In this document: positions 1-10,358 of the stretch, one piece after another
Position numbering within the stretch: the first letter of the stretch is position 1
Layout: every line of letters starts with the position of its first letter
Assembly (NCBI GenBank): GCA_025558095.1
Contig: JAIVFI010000004.1
Coordinates: 248,001 to 312,000, forward strand
Reading direction: 5' to 3'
Source: Hyaloraphidium curvatum
Lineage: Eukaryota > Monoblepharomycota > Hyaloraphidiomycetes > Hyaloraphidiales > Hyaloraphidiaceae
DNA: 64,000 nt
Notes under the pieces: generated by a model
What the model saw: only the letters and a program-made list of their open reading frames with translations
What the model was told of the DNA's origin: nothing
Database searches by the model: none
Translations under genes and position numbers: made by a program

Positions 1-1955
1 AGAAGGACACCTTCCAGCTTGTCGTGGTCGGCGATGGTCCCGGAGGTGGGTCTTCGGTTTCTTCTTACTGCGTTTGTTGTGTCTCACCGTCCGTGTCGTG
101 TGTTTCGGAACCAGGTCGAGCCCACTTGGCGGGCCGCACACGGGTTGGCGACTGCGTTGAGGACGAGTGGCTCATAGTCTGGCTTCTTTTTGAACTCTCG
201 AAGCGTTTCGATGGCACCGTGGCGACGGTGCGGGACTACGACGGGGAGTTTCTGCTGATCGAGGCTGCAGCCGTCCTGCCGGCTTGGGTAGAGCCGGAGG
301 CAGCAGAGAACAGGGTTTTGATTCATGCCGGCCGGCTGCACTTGATTCGGCCGCCGCGGGCGCCGAAGGAAGTGGGGAGGTACCCCTCTGGGAAGCTGGA
401 GTTGCCGGCGGCCATCGGCCATGTTCTGGACGGCACCTTGGACACGCTGGCGCCCGCGGAGGTCGAAGCCGCGGTGCAACAGCGAATATCCGGGTATCCG
501 GCTGCCGTTGCGGAGAACGTGCACCGGGCGAGGTGCTTCGTGCCCCGCAGGATCGCCGAGATTCTTGCCCGGAACCCGCAGCTCGTTGCCCCGGCCGTGG
601 AGACCTTTTATACCCGGGATCCGATCAGCATGCGAGCTGCGTCTAAGCTGGAACGCTTTGATCCGGCGACCTCGGTTCCGGTGACCGTGCGCTTTTCGCG
701 GATGACTTACGCGATGCTTGTCAGCCAGCAGTTCTACCCGCCAAAGAAGTTTCTCCCGCACATTCCTCCGCCCTCGAGCGGGGATCACCTGGCGTGGCAG
801 GCGGGAGTTAAGCTTGCCTGCGGTTTCGAAATGCTTGCTTCTGAACCCCGTTGGCGACGGATCGAGGAGCAGAATCCCGGCTGGACCGTCGCAACACACG
901 ACTTCGATGGGGATCCGCAGTGGCATTCGTACCGGCGGGCGTTGGAGGCTCGCTCTTTCTTTGCCTCGCCGGGTTCGGACCCGAGCCTCCTTGACGCTTT
1001 GGCGAAGGAGCAGTACGTCCTCCATGCTCTCTCTACACTTCATAGTCGTGCAAAGACGGCGGCGGATCCCGTAGAAGTGCTCCGCAATCCTGCTTCCGAG
1101 ATTGCGCGGCTCCTATCTCTTCCCGATCTCCCCGACGAAGCGCTGAACCGGGAGCCCGAGGATTCCGACGCTTGGATGTCCATCGACGAGGCCGAGCTCG
1201 AGGGACTCGTGGCGGCCAAATCGGTGCCCCTGACGGCCGAGGACATCAGCGCGACACAAGAAGACGACATTGTCGAGGGCGGGAGCAGCTCGGGGTCGGA
1301 TGCGGACGACGAGGACGAGGAAAGCGCGGAGCTCGAGAAACTGAGGAAGCTCGTCACTGGCATGAGCACTTTTCTGGAACGTGAAAGCGGGATCGACGGT
1401 GTCGTGTTCCCGGAACAGACTTCGGACCAGGAGGAGGACGACGGAGAAGGTGGCCTGGAACGCAGGTTTGAGGAACTCATGGACGAGGATTCGGACGACG
1501 ACGAGGAGGAAGCCGCACCGAGCAAGAGCGAAAGGCGGAAGAAAGACGGCCGGGGCGCGCCAAGCCTCGACGCCGATCGCTTTGTCAGCGAAGTCAAGCG
1601 TACCCTGGGCTTCCCCATGACGTCGAACCCGGCACGGCAACCGGACAGCGACGACGAATCGGACTTCGCGCCTGATGACGCCGTCGACGGGTCGGTCGAT
1701 GGCGAGATCGAAGGGTACATGGAAGCCATGGACCGCGAGCTGGCGTCAACCGCGCTGGCAAACGACTTTGAGCGCACCGGACCTGCGGAGGCGGACGCGA
1801 ACGGCGAGCTGCCGCCGGTCAACCTGGACTACAATCTGGTGAAGAACCTGCTGGAGTCGTTCCATGCCCAAGAGGGGCTTCCGGGGCCAGCAACAGGTCT
1901 TTTGGGCGGGCTTGGGGTCGGAAACTTTAAGCTGCCAAAGGAGGATGATTCTTGA
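1..1955 (+). CDS. ECD: Ecdysoneless/SGT1 (ECD) family protein, 5' partial
   Basis: Exons are <1..45 and 115..1955. The 69-base GT-AG intron 46..114 is a multiple of three without a stop, so the frame also reads through it. Removing it joins DTFQLVV to a GRTRVGDCVEDEWLIVWLLFEL block, the hallmark of ECD proteins, followed by DGEFLLIEAAAVLPAW. The first residues and the start codon lie outside the window; about 620 residues are visible. The C-terminal third is rich in Asp, Glu and Ser. ECD proteins in animals and fungi are linked to pre-mRNA splicing, cell-cycle progression and co-chaperone contacts. The gene converges on the kinase gene downstream, with only 51 bases between stop codons. Family is secure; the exact cellular role here is inferred. 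Confidence 0.9.
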   Translation, partial: KDTFQLVVVGDGPGGGSSVSSYCVCCVSPSVSCVSEPGRAHLAGRTRVGDCVEDEWLIVWLLFELSKRFDGTVATVRDYDGEFLLIEAAAVLPAWVEPEAAENRVLIHAGRLHLIRPPRAPKEVGRYPSGKLELPAAIGHVLDGTLDTLAPAEVEAAVQQRISGYPAAVAENVHRARCFVPRRIAEILARNPQLVAPAVETFYTRDPISMRAASKLERFDPATSVPVTVRFSRMTYAMLVSQQFYPPKKFLPHIPPPSSGDHLAWQAGVKLACGFEMLASEPRWRRIEEQNPGWTVATHDFDGDPQWHSYRRALEARSFFASPGSDPSLLDALAKEQYVLHALSTLHSRAKTAADPVEVLRNPASEIARLLSLPDLPDEALNREPEDSDAWMSIDEAELEGLVAAKSVPLTAEDISATQEDDIVEGGSSSGSDADDEDEESAELEKLRKLVTGMSTFLERESGIDGVVFPEQTSDQEEDDGEGGLERRFEELMDEDSDDDEEEAAPSKSERRKKDGRGAPSLDADRFVSEVKRTLGFPMTSNPARQPDSDDESDFAPDDAVDGSVDGEIEGYMEAMDRELASTALANDFERTGPAEADANGELPPVNLDYNLVKNLLESFHAQEGLPGPATGLLGGLGVGNFKLPKEDDS

Positions 1956-2006
1956 CAGCAACACGTCTGATTCCAACGATACCAAGAACTAGCTTCGATA
2001 CACACA

Positions 2007-4057
2007 TTAAATACCGCATCCGGCGTCAGCCTTGGTCCTTCTCAGCACGTCCACCCACTCCTGTGCTCCCCCAGACTGGTCTTCCATGACCCAGTCCCCG
2101 CCGCGAGGCACGTGCACCACAAACCGTGTCCGGTCCACCAGCTCGCACCAAACTCCGTCCTGCGCGAGGTCCAACTGTTCCTTTACCTTCCTGTGGTTGT
2201 CGGGCTGGAACGCGAGCAGTCGCGGGCGATCCGTCAGCACCAAGGGCCGCGTAGCGGAGGAAACCATCCCGAAAAAGGTCCGTCGGCGAACAGTATTGTG
2301 CGAGACCTTCACAATGCTCTCGCCGGGGTCCAATGCCAATGTGAACATGAAGAGAGGAGACGCAGGATTGCGCTGCGAAGCCAACGGGTCCGGAACCGCA
2401 GCCGCAGATTGAGGAAGGCCGCTGCGACCGAGGCTCTGGGTCGCAGTAGCACCAAGCGGCGCCGACGCGCCACGCGATGCGACCCTGGGGCCAACAGCGA
2501 GCGGCTGAAGGTTGTTTGGCACGGTAAGCGGGCGCGAGGTATCTGTCCGGGGGGGTATTGGCCGCCTCAGCGGGACCGTCGCCACTGAGTCCCCTTCGGG
2601 ATTCGGAGCGGTCGAGCCAAGGTTGTGCAGGGAAGCCGAACGCGGCGTCGCTTCCTCGTGGATTGCCAGCTGGTTCACCAAGTTTGGCTCGGAAGCAGCC
2701 GCAACAACCACCCCCAAGGCACCTGGAGCGGCGGCAAGAATCGGCGCGGCAGCAGGGATAGCCGAATGTGGCGCCGAGACGCTCCCGTTCTGCAGGGGAT
2801 CGGCACCCGTTCCCACACCCTCGTGCGGCCCCATGTTGTCCAGCATCCTCTCAAGATTGCCCAGGTCAATCATTCCGTTGGCCGCCTCCGGAGTGCTGAC
2901 CTCGGTGCCGCCCGCCGAACTGCGCCCCGAGCGGCTGGGAGGAGCTTGCACGGGAATACCCGAGCGTACCGGGGGCGGCTCTGCTGTGTCAAGATGTCCC
3001 CAGGATATCCCATTGAAGAACGGGTGAGCCTTCAGGGCCGGCCAGCCTCCCCCTGCCTCGGACGGGGCGCCGAGCCGCGCGTCCGGTTCTTCCACCAAAA
3101 GCTTCCGCACGAGGTCCGCCGCGTCCGGAGGGAAAAGGTCCGGTATTGCGTACTCCATCCGCAGAATCTTCTGAAAGGTCTGGTATTCGTTCCCGGCCTT
3201 GAAGGGAGGTCGTCCGGCGAGGAGCTGGTAGATCACGCAGCCCAAGGACCACAGGTCCGACGCGGGGCTGGCGGAGCGCTCGTTCAGCAGCTCGGGAGGG
3301 ACGTATTCGGCGGTGCCGACGAAAGAGTTGGAGCGCTGCTCCGAAGGGTTCGGGGGCGGCTCGGCGGCCTCCATCTTTGCCGTGCCAAAGTCCGTCACCT
3401 TGATGTGCATGTGGTCGTCGAGTAGAATGTTCTGTTAGAGCAAACGTCAGCAAAGTCCGGCGCACCGCGACGGAGGGGCCGGCTCACCTCGGGCTTCAGG
3501 TCACGGTGGATGACGCCTTTCGAGTGCATGTACTCGATCGCCTCCACGAGCTCCGCCGCGTAGAAGCGGGCCACGTCGAAATGGAAAGTCCCGAACTTCT
3601 TGAGAAAGCCCAGCATGTCCCCATTCTCCGCAAGGTCCAGGATAAAGTACAGCGAGGTCTCGTCTTGGAACGTGTAGTAGAGCTTCACCACGAAAGGGTG
3701 CCCGCCCAGCACGTTCAGCACCGCTTTCTCGACGTTGACGTACTTGACCTTGCGGTTCTTTATGATATGGCGCTTGTCGAGGATCTTTGCGGCGAACTCG
3801 CGGCCCGTTTCGCGGTCCCGCGCGCGGACCACCGTCGAGTACGCGCCGTCGCCGATGGAGTCGCCAAAGTCAAAGTCCGCCGGGCTCCGTTTCCGCAAGC
3901 TACCCCCGGGCGTCGCCACCGAAGGCGTCGCCAGGCCGAACGACGCCTGCAACGCCGAGGGAGTCGCGAGCGGACTCGTCGGAACCGTAGGCGGTCTGCT
4001 GAAATAGTCTCCCGCGACGCCGAGCGACGCGGCGGACGCGCCTCGCGACGCCGCCAT
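2007..4057 (-). CDS. PDPK1: 3-phosphoinositide-dependent protein kinase 1 (PDK1)
   Basis: Two exons (4057..3488 and 3431..2007, 56-base intron) give 664 residues. The AGC kinase domain follows a Ser/Pro-rich leader: glycine loop IGDGAYS near 68-74, ATP lysine K91 in [14 protein letters not shown] with D186, and DFG at D204. The activation segment SNSFVGTAEYVPPELL matches the PDK1 autophosphorylation site. A long, poorly conserved Ser/Pro/Ala linker leads to a C-terminal pleckstrin-homology domain (about 555-660) with a WV-rich end, as in animal and plant PDK1. It would phosphorylate the T-loops of AGC kinases downstream of PI3K lipids at membranes. The start is the first ATG with a plausible leader; its 5' region faces the acyl-CoA dehydrogenase gene 286 bases away. 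Confidence 0.93.
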
Positions 4058-4343
4058 TATGCCTCTGGGCTTCCGGCTACGTGCCGCCCACGGGGCGAGG
4101 CCGGGGGTGGCACTCCGCCATTTTCGTGTTGGGGGAGACGGTTGGTTTAGGGTTGGGTCTGGAGTCGCGAGTCTGGACCGAATTTCCGGCCTATTGACGC
4201 GGGCCTTGACTTGATACTTGATCGGGCGGAAAACCGGCCAATTCATCACGCCGGTCCATTGCGGAACTTCAACGTCACCCGCCTTCTCCCAAACGAGGTC
4301 ACTGCGAACCGCGACGGCGCATCGCTTTCCGTTCGCTGCCACC

Positions 4344-5917
4344 ATGCTGTCCTCTGCCCCGCGCTCCCTGGCCTCGCGGTCGCTCCCGCGGCTGCTCCGG
4401 GCCGCCGGCCCCGCGGCGCCGCGCGCCGCACTTTTCCGCGCCTCCCCGGCGGCGGGCCCCGCGGCGTGCCGGCAGGCCCGGTCGTACTCGTCGGAGGCTG
4501 AGGTGCCCCAGATTGCCTCGCTGAACACTTTCACGGACGAAGAGATGGCCATGCGCGACATGGTATCGAAGTTCGCCACCGAGGTGATCGCACCGAAGGT
4601 GAAGCAGATGGACGAGGCGGAGGTCATGGACAAGGAGGTCCTCAAAGCCCTGTTCGAGAATGGCCTCATGGGGATCGAGGTCGAGCCCGAGTTCGGGGGC
4701 TCGGGGGCGTCGTTCGTGTCCTCGCTCATCGCGGTCGAGGAGATCAGCCGCGTGGACCCCAGCGTGTCTATCGTCGTGGTGAGTGTCATTTGAGTCTAAG
4801 GGAGGGAGTGTACCCGGTCTCGGGTGCTCCTGGAGTCGAGCTCCCGGAGCGTCCCCGAGCGCGGCTTCACATGCTGCCTCTCGTTCCTGCTTCTGACGTC
4901 CCAATCTGTTCAGGACATCCAAAACACGCTGGTCAACACCATCTTCCGCAAGCACGCCTCGGACTACATCAAGGAGAAGTACCTGACGCGGATGGCCACC
5001 GACACCATCTGCTCTTTCTGCCTCTCCGAGGCGGGCTCCGGCTCAGACGCGTTTGCTCTTGCTACCAAGGCCGAGAAGAAGGGCGACTACTATTCCATCT
5101 CGGGCAGCAAGATGTGGATCTCGCAGGCCGCGGAGGCGGACCTGTTCCTTGTGTTTGCCAACGCGGACCCGGCGTCCGGCTACAAAGGGATCACTGCGTT
5201 TGTTGTGGAGAAGGACATGGGCGTACAGATTGCGAAGAAGGAGGCCAAGGTGTGTTCGTGTCGCTCCACGCTCCGTCCGGCCGGCACTGATCCAATCGGG
5301 CACCTCAGCTCGGCCTCCGCGCGTCTTCAACGTGCGCGCTGACCTTTGACGAGATTAAGGTGCCCGAAAAGAACGTTCTCGGCACCGTCGGGCACGGCTA
5401 CAAGTACGCCATCGGCCTCTTGAACGAGGGCCGGATCGGCATCGCGGCACAGATGCTCGGCCTGGCGCGCGGCGCGTACGACCACGCAGTCCAGTACCTC
5501 TTCCAGCGCAAGCAGTTCGGCAAGCTCATCGGCGAGTTCCAGGGGATGCAGTTCCAGTACGCGCAGGTGGCGACCAACATCGAGGCTGCGCGGCTCCTCA
5601 CGTACAACGCGGCGCGGTTGAGGGATCAGGGGCTGCCCTTCATCAAGCAGGCCGCCATGGCCAAGCTGTACGCTGGGCAGGTCGCGGAGGAGGCGAGCAG
5701 CAAGGCCGTCGAGTGGATGGGCGGCGTTGGCTTCACCAGGGACGTTCCGGTGGAGAAATTCTACCGAGACGCAAAGATTGGCGCAAGTGGGTTGACTGGG
5801 CACGCGCGATTCTGCTACCGGATGTTGACGTTTTTTGGTTCCGCAGTCTACGAGGGCACTGTCAACATCCAGCTCCAGACCATTGCCAAGCTTCTCGCAC
5901 AAGATTACAAGGCGTGA
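4344..5917 (+). CDS. ACADSB: Short/branched-chain acyl-CoA dehydrogenase, mitochondrial
   Basis: Four exons: 4344..4778, 4914..5249, 5309..5786, 5847..5917 (439 residues). The last intron is 60 bases and reads through in frame. The N-terminus is Arg/Ala/Ser-rich without acidic residues, as for a mitochondrial targeting peptide. Family blocks are [16 protein letters not shown] (FAD/substrate site), [29 protein letters not shown] and [16 protein letters not shown]. After splicing the final block becomes [12 protein letters not shown], carrying the catalytic glutamate of the SCAD/SBCAD group. The enzyme oxidises 2-methyl-branched or short acyl-CoAs in isoleucine or fatty-acid breakdown and passes electrons to ETF. 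Spacing of blocks is closest to ACADSB; a SCAD-type specificity is the main alternative. Confidence 0.92.
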
Positions 5918-6016
5918 GACAACCGTGGATTCTTGCAGAATGCCTTTGGTCTATAGATACCATGTCGTCTCGAAACATCCCGTGCTGGGTCCCCCATGAG
6001 CTTCACGCCTTGTCGC

Positions 6017-7477
6017 TCACTCGTGCCCCACGGCCTCCTCGAGCGCCTTCTTTGCGTCCTCGACCGCCTCGTCTATCGCGCCTCCAGCCTCGTCCGCCGC
6101 CTTCTCGACGATCGCCTCGGCCTTCTCGGCCACCTTCTCGGCTGTGTTCTCGACCACGGCCTCCGCCTCCTTGGCAGTCTCCGCGACAGCCGATTCCGTT
6201 TTGTCCGCCACGTCGCGCACGGCCTCTTCGACCGCGCCGACGACTTCCGTGGCCTCCGCCTTGGCAGCGTTCGGCTCGTCGGGTTTCGAAGCTTCGGTCC
6301 CTTGGGCGGGCTCCGAAGTGGGTGCGGCGGATTCCGGTGCGGCCTCGTTGGCAGCAGGCGCCTCCTCAGCCTTCCCAGCACCTTCCTCCTTCGCGGCAGG
6401 CTCGGCAGGAGCAGTCTCTTCCGCCGGTTTCTCAGGTGCCTCGTCCGTTTGAGGCTTCTCGACCTCGGTGGTGCTCGCCTTGGGTTCTTCAGGAGTTGAC
6501 TCCGCAGGCTTTGACTCTGCCAGCTCTTCCTCCTTCTTTGGCGGCTCCTCGACGGCCGCTTTCTCCTCGCCCTTGACTTCTGCCGTCTCTTCGGTCGCAC
6601 TGCCGCCCGTTGCCTCCTTTGCGAGCTCCGCAAGCTTCTTCTTGGTTTCGGGATCGGCCTCGACCACTTCTTCCTGAGCGGGCTCTTCTTCAGGGGCCTT
6701 CTCCGCAGAAGAGGCCTCCACAGCGCTGGTTTCCTGCTTCACCTCCGCGGTTTTGTCCTCGGTCGGCTCCGAAGTTTTCGTCTCGGCAGGGGCCTCCTCC
6801 TTGGCGCCAGCTTCAGCTTCCACCTTCTCGGCAGGTGCCGGAGCAGGTTCGGGCTCTTTCTCGGGAAACGGCAGCACCTTGAGGCCTCCGACCGGCTTGC
6901 GCGGCGACGTGGGACCTTCGGTCTTGGGCGACGAGGCCGACGCGCCGACCGTCGTCACGGACGGCGGGGTCGTGACGACGACGGGCGACCACTTGCTCTT
7001 GTGCTGCTCGGAGCCGAAGCCCTCGGCGTAGTTGCCCTTGAGCTTGAACAGCTGGGTGTAGCAGTTCTGAATGGGATGAGGTCCGTGAGAACCCGCGCGC
7101 GGCAGGCAACGCCAGCCTCTCGAGCGGCTACCTTGTGGTAGAACTTGCCCTCCAACGACGCGTAGTTGGTCAAGGTCATCAGCGATTTGCACTGCTGGCA
7201 GCGGAAGCAGCTTTGGAGGCCAACGGCATCGAGGTGTGAAACGATCCGGCGACGCGCGGTTCCAGGTCCGTGTCAGTGACAGAGAGCTTCCATCCGACAC
7301 CCGCTCCACCCACGCTTTGTGGAAGAGGTGTCCATCTGCGGAATGGAACGATAGGGGTCCATGAGCGACGCTTCGATGGGCGAGCGGCGCGAGTCGCTCA
7401 CCGACGGCGAACTTCTCGTTGGCATAAACGGTCTTAGTGCAAGTTTCGCACTTTTCACCTCCTCCGAAGGTCGCCAT
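6017..7477 (-). CDS. LIM-domain protein with long acidic/alanine-rich tail
   Basis: Four exons (7477..7402, 7335..7314, 7210..7132, 7066..6017) encode about 408 residues. The LIM finger is assembled across three introns: CETCTK, then GHLFHKACFRCQQCKSL, then FYHKNCYTQLFKLKGNYAEGFG. All zinc ligands are present and the QLFKxKGNYxEGFG ending is typical of cysteine-rich (CRP/plant-LIM) proteins that bind actin. Exon 2 is only 22 bases. The remaining ~300 residues are Glu/Ala/Pro/Lys-rich, low in complexity and probably disordered or helical, ending in repeated A-E-K-A heptad-like blocks. Such a tail is not part of the CRP family, so a role as a cytoskeletal adaptor is inferred only from the LIM half. 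It is divergently transcribed from the parvulin gene. Confidence 0.82.
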   Translation of the reverse strand: MATFGGGEKCETCTKTVYANEKFAVGERLAPLAHRSVAHGPLSFHSADGHLFHKAWVERVSDGSSLSLTRTWNRASPDRFTPRCRWPPKLLPLPAVQIADDLDQLRVVGGQVLPQGSRSRGWRCLPRAGSHGPHPIQNCYTQLFKLKGNYAEGFGSEQHKSKWSPVVVTTPPSVTTVGASASSPKTEGPTSPRKPVGGLKVLPFPEKEPEPAPAPAEKVEAEAGAKEEAPAETKTSEPTEDKTAEVKQETSAVEASSAEKAPEEEPAQEEVVEADPETKKKLAELAKEATGGSATEETAEVKGEEKAAVEEPPKKEEELAESKPAESTPEEPKASTTEVEKPQTDEAPEKPAEETAPAEPAAKEEGAGKAEEAPAANEAAPESAAPTSEPAQGTEASKPDEPNAAKAEATEVVGAVEEAVRDVADKTESAVAETAKEAEAVVENTAEKVAEKAEAIVEKAADEAGGAIDEAVEDAKKALEEAVGHE

Positions 7478-7608
7478 CGTGCTCCGCGAGCTTGCGGCGG
7501 TGGACGGGGTGGCGCGTGTTTGGTTCAGAAGGGACCCCGCGGCGGGACCAAGTAAACACACTCCCGGACCTTCGCTCCTGGTGCCCAATCGGAAGAGCAG
7601 TACCAGCG

Positions 7609-8336
7609 ATGGGGAAAGATCAGAAAAGTAAAAGCGCGCCGGCAAAGTCAAAGTCGTCAGCCGCGGACGATGGGGATGGAGGCGGCGGCGGAAAGTCGGA
7701 CAAGTTGAAGCCCGCGAACTCTATCAAGGCGAGCCAGCTCAGCGTAGAAACATTTTGCTTCCCGGCTGACGTTATCATGTAATGATCTTTGCTTGATGTG
7801 GTGCGACGTGACGCGATTCGTCTGGCTTCCGGTGCGGATCGGCCAACTTCGATACCCGCCATTCCGCGGATCGGTCAACTTCGAACCAACTTCGATAGGT
7901 CAGACACATCCTTTGCGAGAAGCATTCGCGAGTGGGAGGGGAACCCGCGTTCGTTCCGTGACTGTTGGCCGACGAGAGCGCATGGACGCAGATCATGGAA
8001 GCCATGGAGAAGATCAAGGCGGGAGAGCGGTTCGACAAGGTCGCGGAAGCGTATTCGGAAGACAGTCGGTTTCGCCTCTTTCTTGTCTAGACCTCGGCTC
8101 ATTGATGTGCGCCAGAGGCCAAAGCCGGCGGATCGTTGGGCTGGATGGTTCGAGGATCAATGGTCGGCGCGTTCCAAGAGGCAGCCTTTGCCCTAAAGCC
8201 TTCGACTTGCGACAAGCCGGTCATGGCCGGGCCTGTGAAGACCCAGCATGGCTATCACCTAATCATGGTTCGTGTCGGACTCCGTCACGGGGTGATGGTG
8301 CTGATGGCTCCAAGCCAGGTCGAGGATCGGAAATGA
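7609..8336 (+). CDS. PIN4: Parvulin-type peptidyl-prolyl isomerase, PIN4 (Par14) family
   Basis: Five exons: 7609..7728, 7899..7931, 7992..8064, 8116..8267, 8319..8336 (131 residues; last coding exon 18 bases). The leader is Lys/Ser/Gly-rich, as in human Par14. Spliced sequence gives [61 protein letters not shown], and GYHLIMVEDRK, matching PIN4 almost block for block. The first intron seems to use a GC donor (AAG/GCGAGC). A GT donor 18 bases further on would add six residues (ASQLS plus one), which the family lacks. There is no WW domain, so it is not Pin1. Par14 proteins isomerise X-Pro bonds and act in ribosome biogenesis and on chromatin. Confidence 0.85.
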
Positions 8337-8539
8337 GTGATTCATTCTCATTCGAAATCTGCACTCTGTTGTCTACAACGCGATACCCCATGGAACAAGC
8401 GTGTGGGCGGGCCCTTTGCCCGGAGAGCCGGCGGCCGTTCTCAGCCTCCGCACCTGTTCGCTGGGCGAACGTAGCTTTGGGCGCGAAGGATTCATTGACC
8501 GGGGCATCATCCAATCAAGGGCCCGCGAGAGGTGTGCCT

Positions 8540-9025
8540 TCATGCGGGCTTGGGAATCAAGACCACCAAGCACACGATGAGGATGGTCAGGATGACGACG
8601 TTCAGAAGAACGATCGGGAGGATATACTGGCTGGAAGGTACAAGAGGTTAGGCGATCTTCAGTGCGGCTGCGGCACAAAGACGTTACCTGTATCATTTGA
8701 TCTCTCGCCACCACTTCGGGCCGCGGTCTACGCAACTCAGATGACAATATTTGTCGTCGTGCCCATCCTCGATTTGCCGCAAGACTCTTTTGCACCGTCC
8801 ACATTTGCAAGACGGGATGTCCACCTCGCGAGGATCCAGGGGAGGGTCGAAACGCCGCACAGTCGTGCCCGGAAGGGCATAAGTGGCACTTCCGTACGTC
8901 GGCGCGGGATTCAACGACGGGGGAACAAGGGTTGAGTTGGAGTCGTCAGAAGTCCGCTTCTGTTCTGGTGTAGGTGCCAGGACCCCTCCAACAGGCGGTT
9001 TTGGAAAGTACGATGACGCCGCCAT
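8540..9025 (-). CDS. Small cysteine-rich protein, predicted C-terminal membrane anchor
   Basis: Exon 1 (9025..8732) encodes a Pro-rich N-terminus, then IPSCKCGRCKRVLRQIEDGH and KYCHLSC, a possible zinc-binding cluster. Reading straight on gives a stop after 110 residues. Alternatively a GTAGAC donor at 8731 and the acceptor before 8626 join it in phase to a hydrophobic stretch of about 24 residues (ILPIVLLNVVILTILIVCLV) ending LIPKPA, giving a 126-residue tail-anchored protein. The hydrophobic exon is hard to explain otherwise, so I prefer the spliced form. I do not recognise the family. The gene follows the parvulin tail-to-tail. Confidence 0.5.
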
Positions 9026-9112
9026 CGCTGCGGCGCCGCAACGGGCGGTAGGACAGAGCTGCCGCTCCTCGGATTTTGAAGTTCAGGCTCCTGGGGACCA
9101 GCCACACACGCA

Positions 9113-10129
9113 TCAACGATTTGCCGCAGACATACACAGCTGCGAGATCGCCCGCGCCAAATCTCCCGCGTTAGGCCTACGAGCTTCCGCAGCTACGTCT
9201 GCTTCCGATTCCTTCAATCGCGCCGTCGTTGTCGGCCCGATGCTCGCGATCCGGACCCCCTGCCACCAAGCCGATCGGCGGCACTCTGGCAGGGCGATAT
9301 CGACGCCGCTGGGGCTGAAAAAAGCGACCCACTGCGGCGGCCCGCTGATGGCGGTCCTTGTGGCGAGATCCGAAGGGAAGGATTCGGACGGGCACGTAGC
9401 GTAGACCTGCAGCTCTGCGATCTCCACCGGGCTGCCCGCAAGGCGTTGGAACAGGGTATCTCTCCGCTTGTCCCCTGTAAGGAAAAGCAGCAGCCTTTTC
9501 TCCGCTCTGAAATCGTCGACGGCATGATCGTCGAGAATGAGATCGGCCAGGCGGTCGGCAACACCGGTCTCCTGCCCTCTCGGCACGAATCCCAGAGCGG
9601 CTACCGACGCCGCAGTGGCCTCGCCGACGACGTAGAAAGGTTTTTCTTTCCACGAGTTGGCTTCAGAGTCTTGAGAAGCGTGTGGACGAGGGGCATCAAT
9701 TCCGGTTCGAATGAACCGCAAAGCTTGCAGCCCACCAGACAGAGCAGCGAGGGAGCCGTCCCATGCCACTTTCCAGGCTTCCACTGCACGTTTGCTGGTG
9801 GCAATGACCCCGCAATACTCCTTTTGCTTGGTCCGGATGCGGAGACCGAGTTCGTCGACGTTACAAAGTCGGTGTCCAAGAACCGGAATCGAGAAACAGC
9901 GCAGTCCGGTCGCTGCAAAGGCATCTGAGTACTCGTCCGGTTGCGAATCCGGCTCAATGGCAGCTTGCGGCGCTGAAGCCGGCGACGGTGTCGAAGGGTG
10001 CTCCGCATTCCCGTCCACGAGGCCATCCTTTCCGCCAGAATCGCGATGCCGTTTTCGTGGCGCGTCCGGATCGCTCGGATTTCGGAACAGAAAGACAGTT
10101 TGCCGTCCCTCGCCCGAGGTTGGAGCCAT
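9113..10129 (-). CDS. HEM4: Uroporphyrinogen-III synthase
   Basis: Single exon, 338 residues. Matches to the HemD/Hem4 fold are ATSKRAVEAW in the first half, FYVVGEATAASVAALGF, LLFLTGDKRRDTL at mid-domain, and PQWVAFFSPSGVDIALPE followed by VRIASIGPTTTARLKE and a C-terminal LARAISQ helix. The enzyme cyclises hydroxymethylbilane with inversion of ring D, the branch point to haem and other tetrapyrroles. An N-terminal ~65-residue low-complexity extension precedes the domain and carries no clear transit peptide, so it could be cytosolic as in fungi and animals. It is transcribed away from the HMG-box gene, 229 bases apart. Confidence 0.85.
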   Translation of the reverse strand: MAPTSGEGRQTVFLFRNPSDPDAPRKRHRDSGGKDGLVDGNAEHPSTPSPASAPQAAIEPDSQPDEYSDAFAATGLRCFSIPVLGHRLCNVDELGLRIRTKQKEYCGVIATSKRAVEAWKVAWDGSLAALSGGLQALRFIRTGIDAPRPHASQDSEANSWKEKPFYVVGEATAASVAALGFVPRGQETGVADRLADLILDDHAVDDFRAEKRLLLFLTGDKRRDTLFQRLAGSPVEIAELQVYATCPSESFPSDLATRTAISGPPQWVAFFSPSGVDIALPECRRSAWWQGVRIASIGPTTTARLKESEADVAAEARRPNAGDLARAISQLCMSAANR

Positions 10130-10358
10130 CGTCCGTGGCCACGGAGTGCCTCACTCCTCAATCCCCAAGTAGCAACGCGTTCTCCGGTTCCACTCCGGCC
10201 CAGCACGAAAAGCAAATCGACCGCCAAGTGCTGAATCGAACGGACTACGCGTTTTCTCGCGTCAAGGGCGGAGCAGACGGTAGCGCAGATTTGACATCTC
10301 AACACGGCCGCGGACGAGCGAGACACGTCGTCCCCGAAGCAAACGCCGATTTCGTGCC

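Noticed and set aside
84-1822. Long open frames on the minus strand across the ECD gene
   Set aside because: They mirror the GC-rich codon pattern of the real gene, show no family motifs and are Ser/Arg low-complexity.
5713-6677. Plus-strand frames rich in Pro/Arg or Ser/Ala opposite the LIM gene tail
   Set aside because: They are antisense readings of the Glu/Ala/Pro repeat region and lack homology or splice context.
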